From IMG/VR virus record IMGVR_UViG_3300030103_001064, positions 1 to 35,940 of that record: a DNA stretch of 35,940 nt; one strand, written 5' to 3'. Positions 7,016 through 12,768 of this stretch are shown in pieces. The notes under the pieces were generated by a model. It was not told where the DNA came from and ran no database searches. It saw nothing but the letters and a program-made list of their open reading frames with translations. The position numbers were made by a program, and so were the translations under genes. The stretch's first letter is position 1. Every line of letters starts with the position of its first letter. This stretch comes from a virus.

Positions 7016-7054
7016 AAATGCTCAATTAATTAATTTTAGTTGAGCATTTTTTTT
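7016..7054 (+). terminator. Rho-independent terminator
   Basis: ATGCTCAA (7018-7025) pairs with TTGAGCAT (7040-7047), followed by a T8 run to 7054. The loop resembles that of the terminator at 5711-5752. Confidence 0.85.
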
Positions 7055-7129
7055 GTGTATAATTATTAGTGATAATAATTATTAATATCATTTTAAATAA
7101 AAAAAAATAAAAAAAATTTAAATAACTTA

Positions 7130-7157
7130 TTGACAATAAAAAAAACCTATGTAATAT
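7130..7157 (+). promoter_or_regulatory. Sigma70-like promoter of the tRNA-like RNA
   Basis: TTGACA (7130-7135), a 16-base spacer and TAATAT (7152-7157). The predicted start (7164-7165) coincides with the first base of the outer stem of the RNA. Confidence 0.75.
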
Positions 7158-7163
7158 ATAATT

Positions 7164-7332
7164 ACTAACTTATGGAGAATTTGAGCATATCAATCCATAA
7201 AGGTTAATAACAACCTTTTAAACTAGGTTATTCTGGGGATTAGAATTTGGGTGCAAGTCCCAATTTTTCCAAAAAAAAATAAGTTAGATTGCACGGAAAG
7301 GTGGTTGACGCAATCCAATCACCTTTTTTTTT
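7164..7332 (+). ncRNA. Structured noncoding RNA with a tRNA-like core
   Basis: A complete promoter-to-terminator unit with no ORF. The outer stem CTAACTTAT (7165-7173) pairs perfectly with ATAAGTTAG (7279-7287). Inside is a tRNA-like half: acceptor GGAGAAT (7174-7180) with TTTTTCC (7264-7270), six of seven pairs including one G-T, and directly abutting it a T-arm TTGGG (7247-7251), 7-base loop TGCAAGT, CCCAA (7259-7263). The T-loop matches T54, C56, A57, A58 and Y60, with G at 55. A stemless 11-base segment replaces the D-arm, a 5-bp stem AATCC/GGATT (7192-7196, 7237-7241) sits where an anticodon or tmRNA P2 stem would, and a 5-base variable loop follows. A hairpin AAAGGT/ACCTTT (7199-7218) lies in the large apical loop. 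CCA is not encoded. No clear D-arm, anticodon loop or peptide tag is seen, so it is neither a normal tRNA nor an ordinary tmRNA. Confidence 0.7.
7299..7332 (+). terminator. Terminator of the tRNA-like RNA
   Basis: AGGTGGTTG (7299-7307) pairs with CAATCACCT (7316-7324, one G-T), followed by T9. The loop contains GCAATC (7310-7315), complementary to GATTGC (7287-7292) just upstream, so a pseudoknot or competing hairpin is possible. Confidence 0.85.
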
Positions 7333-7344
7333 GTCTAAAAAAAA

Positions 7345-7360
7345 TGTCAAGCTTTTGACA
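7345..7360. promoter_or_regulatory. TGTCAA-N4-TTGACA dyad
   Basis: Perfect 6-bp inverted repeat with centre GCTT. It reads as two back-to-back -35 hexamers or as an operator. TAGAACA repeats follow at 7361 and 7372. It shares its GTCAA-N4-TTGAC core with the dyads at 4593 and 11866. Confidence 0.5.
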
Positions 7361-7444
7361 TAGAACAAAAGTAGAACATAGATTTTATGAATAATAAAAT
7401 AAATTAGTATAAAGAAATAAAATATAAAAAAATAAATTTTATTG

Positions 7445-7497
7445 TTGACATTGGAAAAAGTCTTGGTTACTATGGTATTATAAACAACTAACCAAGA
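7445..7497 (+). promoter_or_regulatory. Promoter with a 9-bp operator-like inverted repeat
   Basis: TTGACA (7445-7450), 17 bases, TACTAT (7468-7473). TCTTGGTTA (7461-7469) and TAACCAAGA (7489-7497) are perfect inverted arms on either side of the predicted start (about 7480). The left arm overlaps the -10 and the right arm abuts the ribosome binding site of the next gene. Confidence 0.6.
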
Positions 7498-7512
7498 AAG
7501 GAAAAAAACAAA

Positions 7513-7695
7513 ATGAAAATAAAAAACTTAATAAAATTTGTTTTAAATACTCACAAAAAAAATAAACCTTTACCAAAAGATATAGTAGAAATATTAGAAA
7601 ATGGTCAAGTGTTTAGTGAGAGTAGGCAACAATTTATAAACATAGCTGACTTAGATTTTTTGCATTTAATCAGAACAATAAATAAAAAACTTTAA
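7513..7695 (+). CDS. Hypothetical small protein (60 aa)
   Basis: Not recognised. Begins MKIKNLIKFVLNTHKKN and contains a short hydrophobic N-terminal helix and a Leu/Ile-rich tail. It is preceded by AAGAAAGGAAAA and by its own promoter with an inverted repeat, so it opens the accessory operon (7.5-12 kb). Confidence 0.65.
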   Translation: MKIKNLIKFVLNTHKKNKPLPKDIVEILENGQVFSESRQQFINIADLDFLHLIRTINKKL

Positions 7696-7718
7696 TTAAA
7701 TAGAAAGGAAAAAATACA

Positions 7719-7826
7719 ATGGCTAAAATTGAAATAGCAAACTTTAAAAATAAAATTTGGATAAAGGAAATTAAATTTCCTACTAAAACTTCAATGACAA
7801 TAACTTTAAAAAAGAAAGTGAGATAA
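7719..7826 (+). CDS. Hypothetical small protein (35 aa)
   Basis: Encodes MAKIEIANFKNKIWIKEIKF and ends TLKKKVR. A strong TAGAAAGGAAAA site lies 9 bases upstream, and it is followed after 3 bases by the next gene. Beta-like alternation of charged and hydrophobic residues; function unknown. Confidence 0.55.
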   Translation: MAKIEIANFKNKIWIKEIKFPTKTSMTITLKKKVR

Positions 7827-7829
7827 ACA

Positions 7830-8093
7830 ATGGCTAAAATTAAATTTAGACCTATAGTAAAAGATGCTATGAAAGTATCAGAGTTAATGATTCAGTTTAA
7901 TCATATTGATATGCATAGTGATGAACAAATAAATAATTATTCAGATTCATATTTGATTAATGAAGCAAATCATCATCTTGGTTTAGCATTGCAAGAATAT
8001 AATAACTATGATGATGAAACAAAAAAATTTTGTCGCAGAGATATAAAACAACTTAGAAAATTTATAAATACTTGGGAGAATAAAAATGGCTAA
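7830..8093 (+). CDS. Hypothetical protein (87 aa)
   Basis: Not recognised. Begins MAKIKFRPIVKDAMKVSELM; His/Asp-rich centre (HIDMHSDEQ) and a helical middle with NEANHHLGLALQEY. It shares the MAKI/MAKN opening with its two neighbours, probably convergent start context. It overlaps the next gene by 8 bases. Confidence 0.65.
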   Translation: MAKIKFRPIVKDAMKVSELMIQFNHIDMHSDEQINNYSDSYLINEANHHLGLALQEYNNYDDETKKFCRRDIKQLRKFINTWENKNG

Positions 8094-8406
8094 AAATAAA
8101 TTTGGTAAGACTGTAAAGGTGGATTCACCTTATGCAATTTATAAAAATGATAGAACAAACTTTGAACATAGAGTTTTAAAAACTTATCAATCAAAAGATA
8201 AGGAAAGTAAAAATGAATATGCAAGGTGGTACGTTGCGAGTCGTTCACCTTATACCTATGGTTCTTGGGAGTATGGGGACATCTATATTAAAGATGTAAT
8301 AAGTTATCACAACCTAATAGCATCTACTGATGAATGGAAAAAAGAATATGAGTTTATTGACAAAGTAAAAAAATCAGTTAACTTTAATTATAACAATATT
8401 ATTTAG
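8086..8406 (+). CDS. Hypothetical protein (106 aa)
   Basis: Not recognised. Aromatic-rich, with YARWYVASRSPYTYGSWEYGD (about 45-65) suggesting a beta-sheet surface and a folded globular domain. Starts inside the preceding gene (8-base overlap) with its own weak GGAGAAT site. Confidence 0.65.
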   Translation: MAKNKFGKTVKVDSPYAIYKNDRTNFEHRVLKTYQSKDKESKNEYARWYVASRSPYTYGSWEYGDIYIKDVISYHNLIASTDEWKKEYEFIDKVKKSVNFNYNNII

Positions 8407-8420
8407 AAAGGAAAAACAAA

Positions 8421-8591
8421 ATGACAAGTGCAGAATATAGACTAAAAGATATAAAAATTTGGTGCGAAGTTATTATTGAAAATGATAAGAAGAGTCCACC
8501 AATAAATAGTGAACTTATGAGAGAGTGGAAACAAGGTAGATACTCTTTAGCAAAAGATTTTTTAGAAATAATAAATAGAAAGGAAAAATAA
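8421..8591 (+). CDS. Hypothetical small protein (56 aa)
   Basis: Encodes MTSAEYRLKDIKIWCEVI to DFLEIINRKEK. A GAAAGGAAAAA site precedes it. The binding site of the next gene lies within its last codons (AGAAAGGAAAAATAA), so the two are tightly packed. No known domain. Confidence 0.55.
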   Translation: MTSAEYRLKDIKIWCEVIIENDKKSPPINSELMREWKQGRYSLAKDFLEIINRKEK

Positions 8592-8592
8592 A

Positions 8593-8811
8593 ATGAATAT
8601 TAATATAAAAAATATAAGATACTTTAAAACTAGACGAGGTCTAGGGTATGAAGTCAAGACTGATAAGGGTACTATATGGAATGATGGAAATGGTGGAGCT
8701 ACTTATTTTGAAGTTGACTATCCTAAGTATCATACTAAAGACTTTTCACATTTATCAGAATGGGATTTAGAATTATTAATTGACAAATATGAGGGGATAA
8801 CTAATGAGTGA
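8593..8811 (+). CDS. Hypothetical protein (72 aa)
   Basis: Contains TRRGLGYEVKTDKGTIWNDG followed by GGATYFEVD and a C-terminal helix ending LLIDKYE. The Gly/Asn-rich turn and alternating pattern suggest a small beta domain. Similar short proteins occur in marine phages in my recollection, without known function. Overlaps the next gene by 8 bases. Confidence 0.65.
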   Translation: MNINIKNIRYFKTRRGLGYEVKTDKGTIWNDGNGGATYFEVDYPKYHTKDFSHLSEWDLELLIDKYEGITNE

Positions 8812-9154
8812 TGTATTATTAACTAACCATAAAAATCAACTGTACGCAGAAATAGAGTTTGATTTAGAAAGTGTTTACCAAGATAAAACAACTAACTTTA
8901 TCTACAATGGAGAGAGAATAACTAAATTTAACTTTGAAGAATTTGCCACAGATACTGATGTAATTGTTTCATTGTTTGATGAGATAAAAGATATTGTCTA
9001 TGAGTCACATCATAAAGAATTAGGAGAAGAAGAGCAAGAGCATTTCAATGAGTTTGCTAGTGAATACTTGTACAATTTACTTGATGAAGATTTGCAAGAG
9101 CATAGACAAAGTGAAATGCCTAGTGAAGAACCTATTAATATGGAGGAATTATGA
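8804..9154 (+). CDS. Hypothetical acidic protein (116 aa)
   Basis: Strongly acidic, especially after residue 60 (ELGEEEQEHFNEFASEYL, then LLDEDLQEH and a Glu-rich end). Likely helical C-terminal half. Acidic early phage proteins can be DNA mimics, but nothing here shows that specifically. Starts within the preceding gene, and its stop overlaps the next ATG (ATGA). Confidence 0.65.
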   Translation: MSDVLLTNHKNQLYAEIEFDLESVYQDKTTNFIYNGERITKFNFEEFATDTDVIVSLFDEIKDIVYESHHKELGEEEQEHFNEFASEYLYNLLDEDLQEHRQSEMPSEEPINMEEL

Positions 9155-9414
9155 GTATTTATAAATGTCCAGATTGTAAAAGTACAAATATTTATTTCTA
9201 CTATCATGAATATATAAACTGTGGTGCAGATGATGATGTTACTTTTAATCAAAATAAAAAAGGGGAATGGATAGCAACATTCCCAAAGCTAAAACATAAT
9301 GATATAACTGAAAATGAATTAATGGGTTGTAAAGATTGCACCTCTGAATTTTGTATTGATTACTGTCATTATGAAGATGAGAATGGTAAATATAAAAATG
9401 AATGTTTTGATTGA
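9151..9414 (+). CDS. Zinc-ribbon-like hypothetical protein (87 aa)
   Basis: Two CxxC knuckles, CPDC (residues 6-9) and CKDC (about 60-63), plus C at SEFCIDYCHY, suggest a small zinc-binding fold. Coupled to the preceding gene by an ATGA overlap. Function unknown; such ribbons often mediate nucleic-acid or protein contacts. Confidence 0.65.
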   Translation: MSIYKCPDCKSTNIYFYYHEYINCGADDDVTFNQNKKGEWIATFPKLKHNDITENELMGCKDCTSEFCIDYCHYEDENGKYKNECFD

Positions 9415-9430
9415 AAGGAAAATATAAACA

Positions 9431-9520
9431 ATGTACGATAGATTATTATTAAAATTAATATTAGCATTTGGTCTAGCTATGTATGCCTTATGGCATAGCA
9501 ACCAAGTGCTACCAATATAG
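9431..9520 (+). CDS. Single-span membrane miniprotein (29 aa)
   Basis: MYDRLLLKLILAFGLAMYA followed by a short polar tail (LWHSNQVLPI). One hydrophobic helix of about 15-18 residues with a basic N-terminal flank. A GAAAGGAAAAT site lies upstream, and its TAG stop is part of the next gene's TAGAAAGGA site. Could be a lysis or membrane-modulating peptide. Confidence 0.5.
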   Translation: MYDRLLLKLILAFGLAMYALWHSNQVLPI

Positions 9521-9534
9521 AAAGGACTATGATT

Positions 9535-9666
9535 ATGAATTGGAAATATATTGTTTGGGTAGGTGGTGTTGATGACTACTATAAAAAATATTCAGATGCA
9601 AAAAAATCTTATGATGAATGGATTGCTAAAGGATATGACCAAGTAAAAATAGAAAGGATAAGTTAA
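9535..9666 (+). CDS. Hypothetical small protein (43 aa)
   Basis: Encodes MNWKYIVWVGGVDDYYKKYS and then an amphipathic helix (DAKKSYDEWIAKGYD). An in-frame ATG at 9529 is closer to the GAAAGGA site; 9535 has better spacing. The pattern of a beta strand followed by an A-x-x-x-Y-D-E-W helix resembles small phage beta-alpha proteins. Stop overlaps the next ATG (TAATG). Confidence 0.5.
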   Translation: MNWKYIVWVGGVDDYYKKYSDAKKSYDEWIAKGYDQVKIERIS

Positions 9667-9821
9667 TGTTTACATTAAAACAAATAAAAGATATAGCAAT
9701 GGAAATAAAAGCTGATGGTGAGTGGGTTAATGACAGTCAAACACAATCTGAATACATTGGTGTATGCAATGGTTTAAATTATTTAATAGATGAACTTGAA
9801 AAAATAGAAAGGAAAAAGTAA
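9666..9821 (+). CDS. Hypothetical small protein (51 aa)
   Basis: MFTLKQIKDIAMEIKADGEW followed by a C-terminal helix LNYLIDELEKIERKK. Coupled by one-base TAATG overlaps to both neighbours. The AAGGATAAG site lies within the end of the preceding gene. Function unknown. Confidence 0.55.
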   Translation: MFTLKQIKDIAMEIKADGEWVNDSQTQSEYIGVCNGLNYLIDELEKIERKK

Positions 9822-10051
9822 TGGGTAAATATTTAAAGACTGAAATAGATTGGCAGATGATTAATGGATTTGCCAAAGAGATTTTAAGACTGGAGTTTGA
9901 TAATCCAATCTTGAAAAAATGGTGTGACACTGAGGGTTATGAGGGTTCAGAGTTACGCAAATACTTAACTGAAAATTGCAATGTAAAATTTCATCAAGAG
10001 AAGTATGGTTCTTATGTTATGTTTCCAATGCACCCAAAAGTAAAGGAATAA
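9821..10051 (+). CDS. Hypothetical protein (76 aa)
   Basis: Encodes MGKYLKTEIDWQMINGFAKE to MHPKVKE, with a central ILKKWCDTEGYEGSELRKYL. Helical, mixed charge, no recognised domain. AGAAAGGAAAAAG precedes the ATG. Coupled to the preceding gene. Confidence 0.6.
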   Translation: MGKYLKTEIDWQMINGFAKEILRLEFDNPILKKWCDTEGYEGSELRKYLTENCNVKFHQEKYGSYVMFPMHPKVKE

Positions 10052-10055
10052 AACT

Positions 10056-10211
10056 ATGAAAGCTTTTCTGCATAATTGTATGGACTGTAAAAAACTTACA
10101 CAAAAAACAAAAATGTGTTGGTTTGGAAACGAAGATAGGTTAGTATGTTATGAGTGTAGTTTTGAAAGACTGCGAGAAACATATAGTGAACCAAGGAGAA
10201 CAGTAAGATGA
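10056..10211 (+). CDS. Zinc-finger-like small protein (51 aa)
   Basis: MKAFLHNCMDCKKLTQKTKMC then VCYECSFERLRETYSEP. The C-x2-C ... C-x2-C arrangement (CMDC about 8-11 and CYEC about 34-37) indicates a treble-clef or ribbon zinc site. AAAGGAAT precedes it. Its stop overlaps the next ATG (ATGA). Confidence 0.55.
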   Translation: MKAFLHNCMDCKKLTQKTKMCWFGNEDRLVCYECSFERLRETYSEPRRTVR

Positions 10212-10426
10212 AACGAAAAGTTTTTATATTAACAAATCTTGAGAGTGGTGACACAAGCACTATGACTGAGAGAGATTTAGAAGATTGGGGAGTTGACGAG
10301 TTTATAGTTGATGATGCCTACGAAAATGAGGAGGTTACATTTGAGTATAAAGGCACTGAGTATACACTTGAAAATCCTGATATCTATGATACACTGAGTT
10401 ACATAAACAAGAAAGGGGTAAAGTAA
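10208..10426 (+). CDS. Hypothetical acidic protein (72 aa)
   Basis: MKRKVFILTNLESGDTSTMT, then acidic strands (DWGVDEFIVDDAYENEEV) and a YKGTEYTLENPD segment. Looks like a small beta-rich domain. Coupled to the upstream zinc-finger-like gene; the next gene follows after 2 bases. Confidence 0.6.
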   Translation: MKRKVFILTNLESGDTSTMTERDLEDWGVDEFIVDDAYENEEVTFEYKGTEYTLENPDIYDTLSYINKKGVK

Positions 10427-10428
10427 CT

Positions 10429-10668
10429 ATGAAAAAATATCTTGTAACAACCTATGCTACTGCTGAATGGCAATGCATAGTGGAAGCTGACTCTGAAGAG
10501 GAAGCTGAAGAAAAAGTTTGGGAAGGTGACTATGAAGAATTAAATAATGGTGACCCTACCAAAATTGAAGACGAACAAATAGAATCTATTGTTGAACACC
10601 CAGATGATATAATAGATAAGATTAAAGAAGAAGATAATTTTGATTCTAATATCAGAGAAGGAGCATAA
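10429..10668 (+). CDS. Hypothetical acidic protein, DpnD/PcfM-like pattern (79 aa)
   Basis: The opening KKYLVTTYATAEWQCIVEADS followed by EEEAEEKVWEGDYE resembles the short strand-strand-(D/E)SEEEA-helix arrangement of DpnD/PcfM-type small proteins. The rest is very acidic. The resemblance is weak and based only on pattern. AAAGGGGTAAAGTAACT precedes the ATG. Confidence 0.55.
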   Translation: MKKYLVTTYATAEWQCIVEADSEEEAEEKVWEGDYEELNNGDPTKIEDEQIESIVEHPDDIIDKIKEEDNFDSNIREGA

Positions 10669-10670
10669 CT

Positions 10671-10982
10671 ATGTGTGATGTAATTGATTTTAAAACTAAA
10701 CGAATGCTTTCTAAACATAGAAAGAAACAAAAAGAAAAAGTTATAGATGCAGAGTTTGATGTGGACATTGTAGCTAAAGACTTAGAAAAAGTAATTAACA
10801 AACACATCAAAAGAAAGACGCACGGATTTGACATTGCGTGTGCTTTGGCAGATGTAGCTTCTCAGTTCATACACGATACTGCACCTTCAACTGCGTCTGC
10901 TCAACATATATTATTAACTGCAATACAACAACCATTGCAAGAAGCAATAGAGTACGAGAAAGGAGAGTTGGAAGATGAATGA
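10671..10982 (+). CDS. Hypothetical protein (103 aa)
   Basis: The N-terminus (MCDVIDFKTKRMLSKHRKKQ) is basic, like a nucleic-acid-binding tail. The remainder is helical: KDLEKVINKHI, FDIACALADVASQFIHD, AQHILLTAIQQPLQEAIEYE. A four-helix type domain is plausible. Function unknown. GAGAAGGAG precedes it, and its end overlaps the next ORF. Confidence 0.6.
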   Translation: MCDVIDFKTKRMLSKHRKKQKEKVIDAEFDVDIVAKDLEKVINKHIKRKTHGFDIACALADVASQFIHDTAPSTASAQHILLTAIQQPLQEAIEYEKGELEDE

Positions 10983-11112
10983 AAAAGAATTTATTAAATG
11001 GTTAGATGAAAATGTACCAGTTGATTATGAAGAAATTGAACACTTCAGTGATGAAGCAGGTGCATCAATATGGATTAGGTTTGATTTAGAAAAGGAGGAC
11101 GAAGATGAGTAA
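10975..11112 (+). CDS. Hypothetical small acidic protein (45 aa)
   Basis: MNEKEFIKWLDENVPVDYEE to FDLEKEDEDE. Overlaps the preceding gene by 8 bases and the next by 8. GAAAGGAGAG lies 8 bases upstream. No recognised domain. Confidence 0.5.
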   Translation: MNEKEFIKWLDENVPVDYEEIEHFSDEAGASIWIRFDLEKEDEDE

Positions 11113-11329
11113 ACCTATAATAAAATCTGAAGACTATGTAGCTTTGTACTGTGAGTTAGCTACCATCATGTTTGATAAACATATAGATGATGTTTTTAAT
11201 GAGTCACCTTATGAAATAGATGAAGACAATGGTAACTGGATAACTAAAGAAAAGTACGAAGACATATGGTGTGAAACTGTAGATAAAGTATGTGAGATAC
11301 TTGATTTTCATTTAGAAAGAAAGGAGTAA
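11105..11329 (+). CDS. Hypothetical acidic protein (74 aa)
   Basis: MSKPIIKSEDYVALYCELAT, helical, with DIWCETVDKVCEILDFHLE near the end. AAAGGAGG lies just upstream, one of the best ribosome sites in the operon. Function unknown. Confidence 0.6.
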   Translation: MSKPIIKSEDYVALYCELATIMFDKHIDDVFNESPYEIDEDNGNWITKEKYEDIWCETVDKVCEILDFHLERKE

Positions 11330-11332
11330 CTA

Positions 11333-11644
11333 ATGCCAGTGTTAATACAATATAAAATCATTGATAGTTTCAATGAGTACAATGACTATCTCATACATCA
11401 AGATGACATTGATGTTACTGATGAAGAGAACCTAATCATAGATTTGGTTGGGGGAGATAGAGATGAGGGAGATTATAGAGATATTAGTGTCATAGAAACT
11501 TATAAAATATCAGTGCAGGAAGCATTGTTTCTAAAGAGAATGTTTATAGCTTTTCCCTTTGGAGGTGATGGGTGGCTACGACAGTTAGCTATCAAACAGT
11601 ATGATGAAGAAAACTGTTTAACTGTAAAAGAAAGGAGTGAGTGA
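11333..11644 (+). CDS. Hypothetical protein (103 aa)
   Basis: Acidic N-terminal half with IDVTDEENLIIDLVGGDRDE; C-terminal SVQEALFLKRMFIAFPFGGD. Looks globular, no recognised family. AAAGGAG precedes it, and its stop overlaps the next ATG (TGATG). Confidence 0.6.
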   Translation: MPVLIQYKIIDSFNEYNDYLIHQDDIDVTDEENLIIDLVGGDRDEGDYRDISVIETYKISVQEALFLKRMFIAFPFGGDGWLRQLAIKQYDEENCLTVKERSE

Positions 11645-11889
11645 TGCTTAAATGGGACGGATTTGATAGTGCAATCATAGGTACTGCTGAAAGATGTAAC
11701 ATGGACACAGTTATTGCTTATGATTTAACCAAGATGGTTAAGATTTTAGTGGCTCGTGACGATATGAGTGTGAAAGAGGCACACGAATATCTACAATTCA
11801 ATGTCATTGGTGCGTATATAGGTGAGTATACACCTATTATTGTAAATAAAATGACAAAGGAAGAGGTCAAAGAATTGACAGAGGAGTAG
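11644..11889 (+). CDS. Conserved-type phage hypothetical protein (81 aa)
   Basis: MLKWDGFDSAIIGTAERC followed by VIAYDLTKMVKILVARDD, MSVKEAHEYLQFNVIGAYIG and TPIIV. I recall this WDGFDxAIIG ... YD ... AxEYxxFNxxGAxxGE-TPI pattern from many marine viral genomes, where it is annotated as hypothetical. I chose the ATG at 11644 over the GTG one codon earlier. AAAGGAG lies upstream, within the preceding gene. Confidence 0.7.
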   Translation: MLKWDGFDSAIIGTAERCNMDTVIAYDLTKMVKILVARDDMSVKEAHEYLQFNVIGAYIGEYTPIIVNKMTKEEVKELTEE

Positions 11890-11930
11890 GTTGTGGTATT
11901 AATGCAACACATATGTGTCAGTAATTTGAC
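11866..11930. promoter_or_regulatory. Cluster of dyads upstream of the middle promoter
   Basis: GTCAA-AGAA-TTGAC (11866-11879) overlaps the end of the preceding gene. A perfect 12-base palindrome ACACATATGTGT lies at 11907-11918, and a near-copy GTCAG-TAAT-TTGAC at 11917-11930. TAATGCA occurs at 11899 and again at 11931. The grouping just before a strong promoter suggests operator sites. Confidence 0.45.
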
Positions 11931-11945
11931 TAATGCATTTTTAAT

Positions 11946-11975
11946 TTGACAAAGTATTTTAAAAATGTGTATAAT
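11946..11975 (+). promoter_or_regulatory. Sigma70-like promoter of the middle operon
   Basis: TTGACA (11946-11951), an 18-base spacer and consensus TATAAT (11970-11975). It drives the genes from 11997, beginning with two small ORFs and the endolysin. Confidence 0.75.
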
Positions 11976-11996
11976 TGTTTTTAAAGGAACAACATA

Positions 11997-12176
11997 ATGA
12001 TGATTAAGTATACTGTAATTGGAAACAAAGAAATAAATAATAAAGATTGTTGTAAACAATTAAATGAAATATTTAATGATGTCTTTTTTAAACAGTTAGA
12101 TAGACTATTAGATAAAGGAAAGGAGTGTGATGAGAAAAAGCGAAATGTACGAAAAAGAAATAAAAGAATTAAATAA
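11997..12176 (+). CDS. Hypothetical small basic protein (59 aa)
   Basis: MMIKYTVIGNKEINNKDCC to a very basic tail (KKRNVRKRNKRIK). AAAGGAAC precedes it, and it is the first ORF behind the promoter at 11946. It overlaps the next ORF by 47 bases in another frame. Function unknown. Confidence 0.5.
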   Translation: MMIKYTVIGNKEINNKDCCKQLNEIFNDVFFKQLDRLLDKGKECDEKKRNVRKRNKRIK

Positions 12177-12243
12177 ACAACTTTATAATTCTTATAAAAG
12201 AATTAAAGAACTTAATGACAAAGATAAGAAAGGTAAAAAATAA
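12130..12243 (+). CDS. Hypothetical small coiled-coil protein (37 aa)
   Basis: MRKSEMYEKEIKELNKQLYN to NDKDKKGKK, a heptad-like helix. A strong GGAAAGGAG site precedes it. The stop overlaps the ATG of the endolysin (TAATG), so it may serve mainly to couple translation. Confidence 0.5.
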   Translation: MRKSEMYEKEIKELNKQLYNSYKRIKELNDKDKKGKK

Positions 12244-12659
12244 TGTCACAAAGATTAAACTATTATGATAATAAATACTTTAGTGAAAAGGAATTACAAT
12301 GTCCTACATCTAAAGATATTATTTTAGCTGAAGGATTTTTAAATTGTCTTATAAATTTAAGAGAGAATGTTGGAGAACCTTTGCAGATAACTTCTTGTTG
12401 TCGTTCAACAGAACATAATGAGTGGTTAAAAAGTCGTGGCTATCCAGTAAGTCCCAATTCATTTCATAAAATTGGTAATGATAAATGGGACACAGATACT
12501 TGTGCAGTTGACATTGCCATACCTAATTCAGTCTTCAGAAAAGATTTAATTAAGAGAGCAATAGACTTAGGTTGGACTGTAGGTGTAGCGAGAACATTCA
12601 TACACGTTGACAGAAGAATAGATTACACACCACTACCACAAGTTGTTTATGTCTACTAA
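12243..12659 (+). CDS. Endolysin-type M15 peptidase
   Basis: 138 residues forming a single peptidase M15 (D-Ala-D-Ala carboxypeptidase / L-Ala-D-Glu endopeptidase type) domain. The zinc ligands are visible in the family order: H75 in SFHK, D90 in CAVDIA, and H121 in FIHVDRR, with ITSCCRS preceding the first ligand as in other members. Such phage enzymes cut peptidoglycan stem peptides to lyse Gram-negative cells. There is no signal peptide, so it needs a holin: a 39-residue membrane protein overlaps its 3' end, and a 3TM-type holin is encoded at 26558. Coupled to the preceding ORF by TAATG. Confidence 0.85.
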   Translation: MSQRLNYYDNKYFSEKELQCPTSKDIILAEGFLNCLINLRENVGEPLQITSCCRSTEHNEWLKSRGYPVSPNSFHKIGNDKWDTDTCAVDIAIPNSVFRKDLIKRAIDLGWTVGVARTFIHVDRRIDYTPLPQVVYVY

Positions 12660-12768
12660 AGTTGACAGAGCATTATGGTTTACATTGCAAATCCTATTTG
12701 GATTTATGATGGGTATGTTTTTATTTACAACATTATATTTTATAGGAGATTATTTTAGTGGGAATTGA
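12649..12768 (+). CDS. Single-span membrane protein, possible mini-holin or pinholin (39 aa)
   Basis: MSTKVDRALWFTLQILFGFM and on to FIGDYFSGN. One strongly hydrophobic helix of about 25 residues with a basic N-terminal flank and acidic C-terminus. It starts inside the endolysin gene (11-base overlap) in another frame, a usual arrangement for lysis cassettes. No clear SD; the overlap suggests coupling. Confidence 0.55.
   Translation: MSTKVDRALWFTLQILFGFMMGMFLFTTLYFIGDYFSGN

Noticed and set aside
7174-7271. Canonical tRNA or tmRNA gene
   Set aside because: The acceptor and T-arm fit, but there is no D-stem or GG pair in a D-loop, no 7-base anticodon loop on a 5-bp stem, and no tag-encoding frame. 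I therefore call it only tRNA-like.
7164-7332. Cobalamin, SAM-II/SAM-V or glutamine riboswitch
   Set aside because: The characteristic conserved boxes are not present, and the element ends in its own terminator with the next gene 180 bases away under another promoter.
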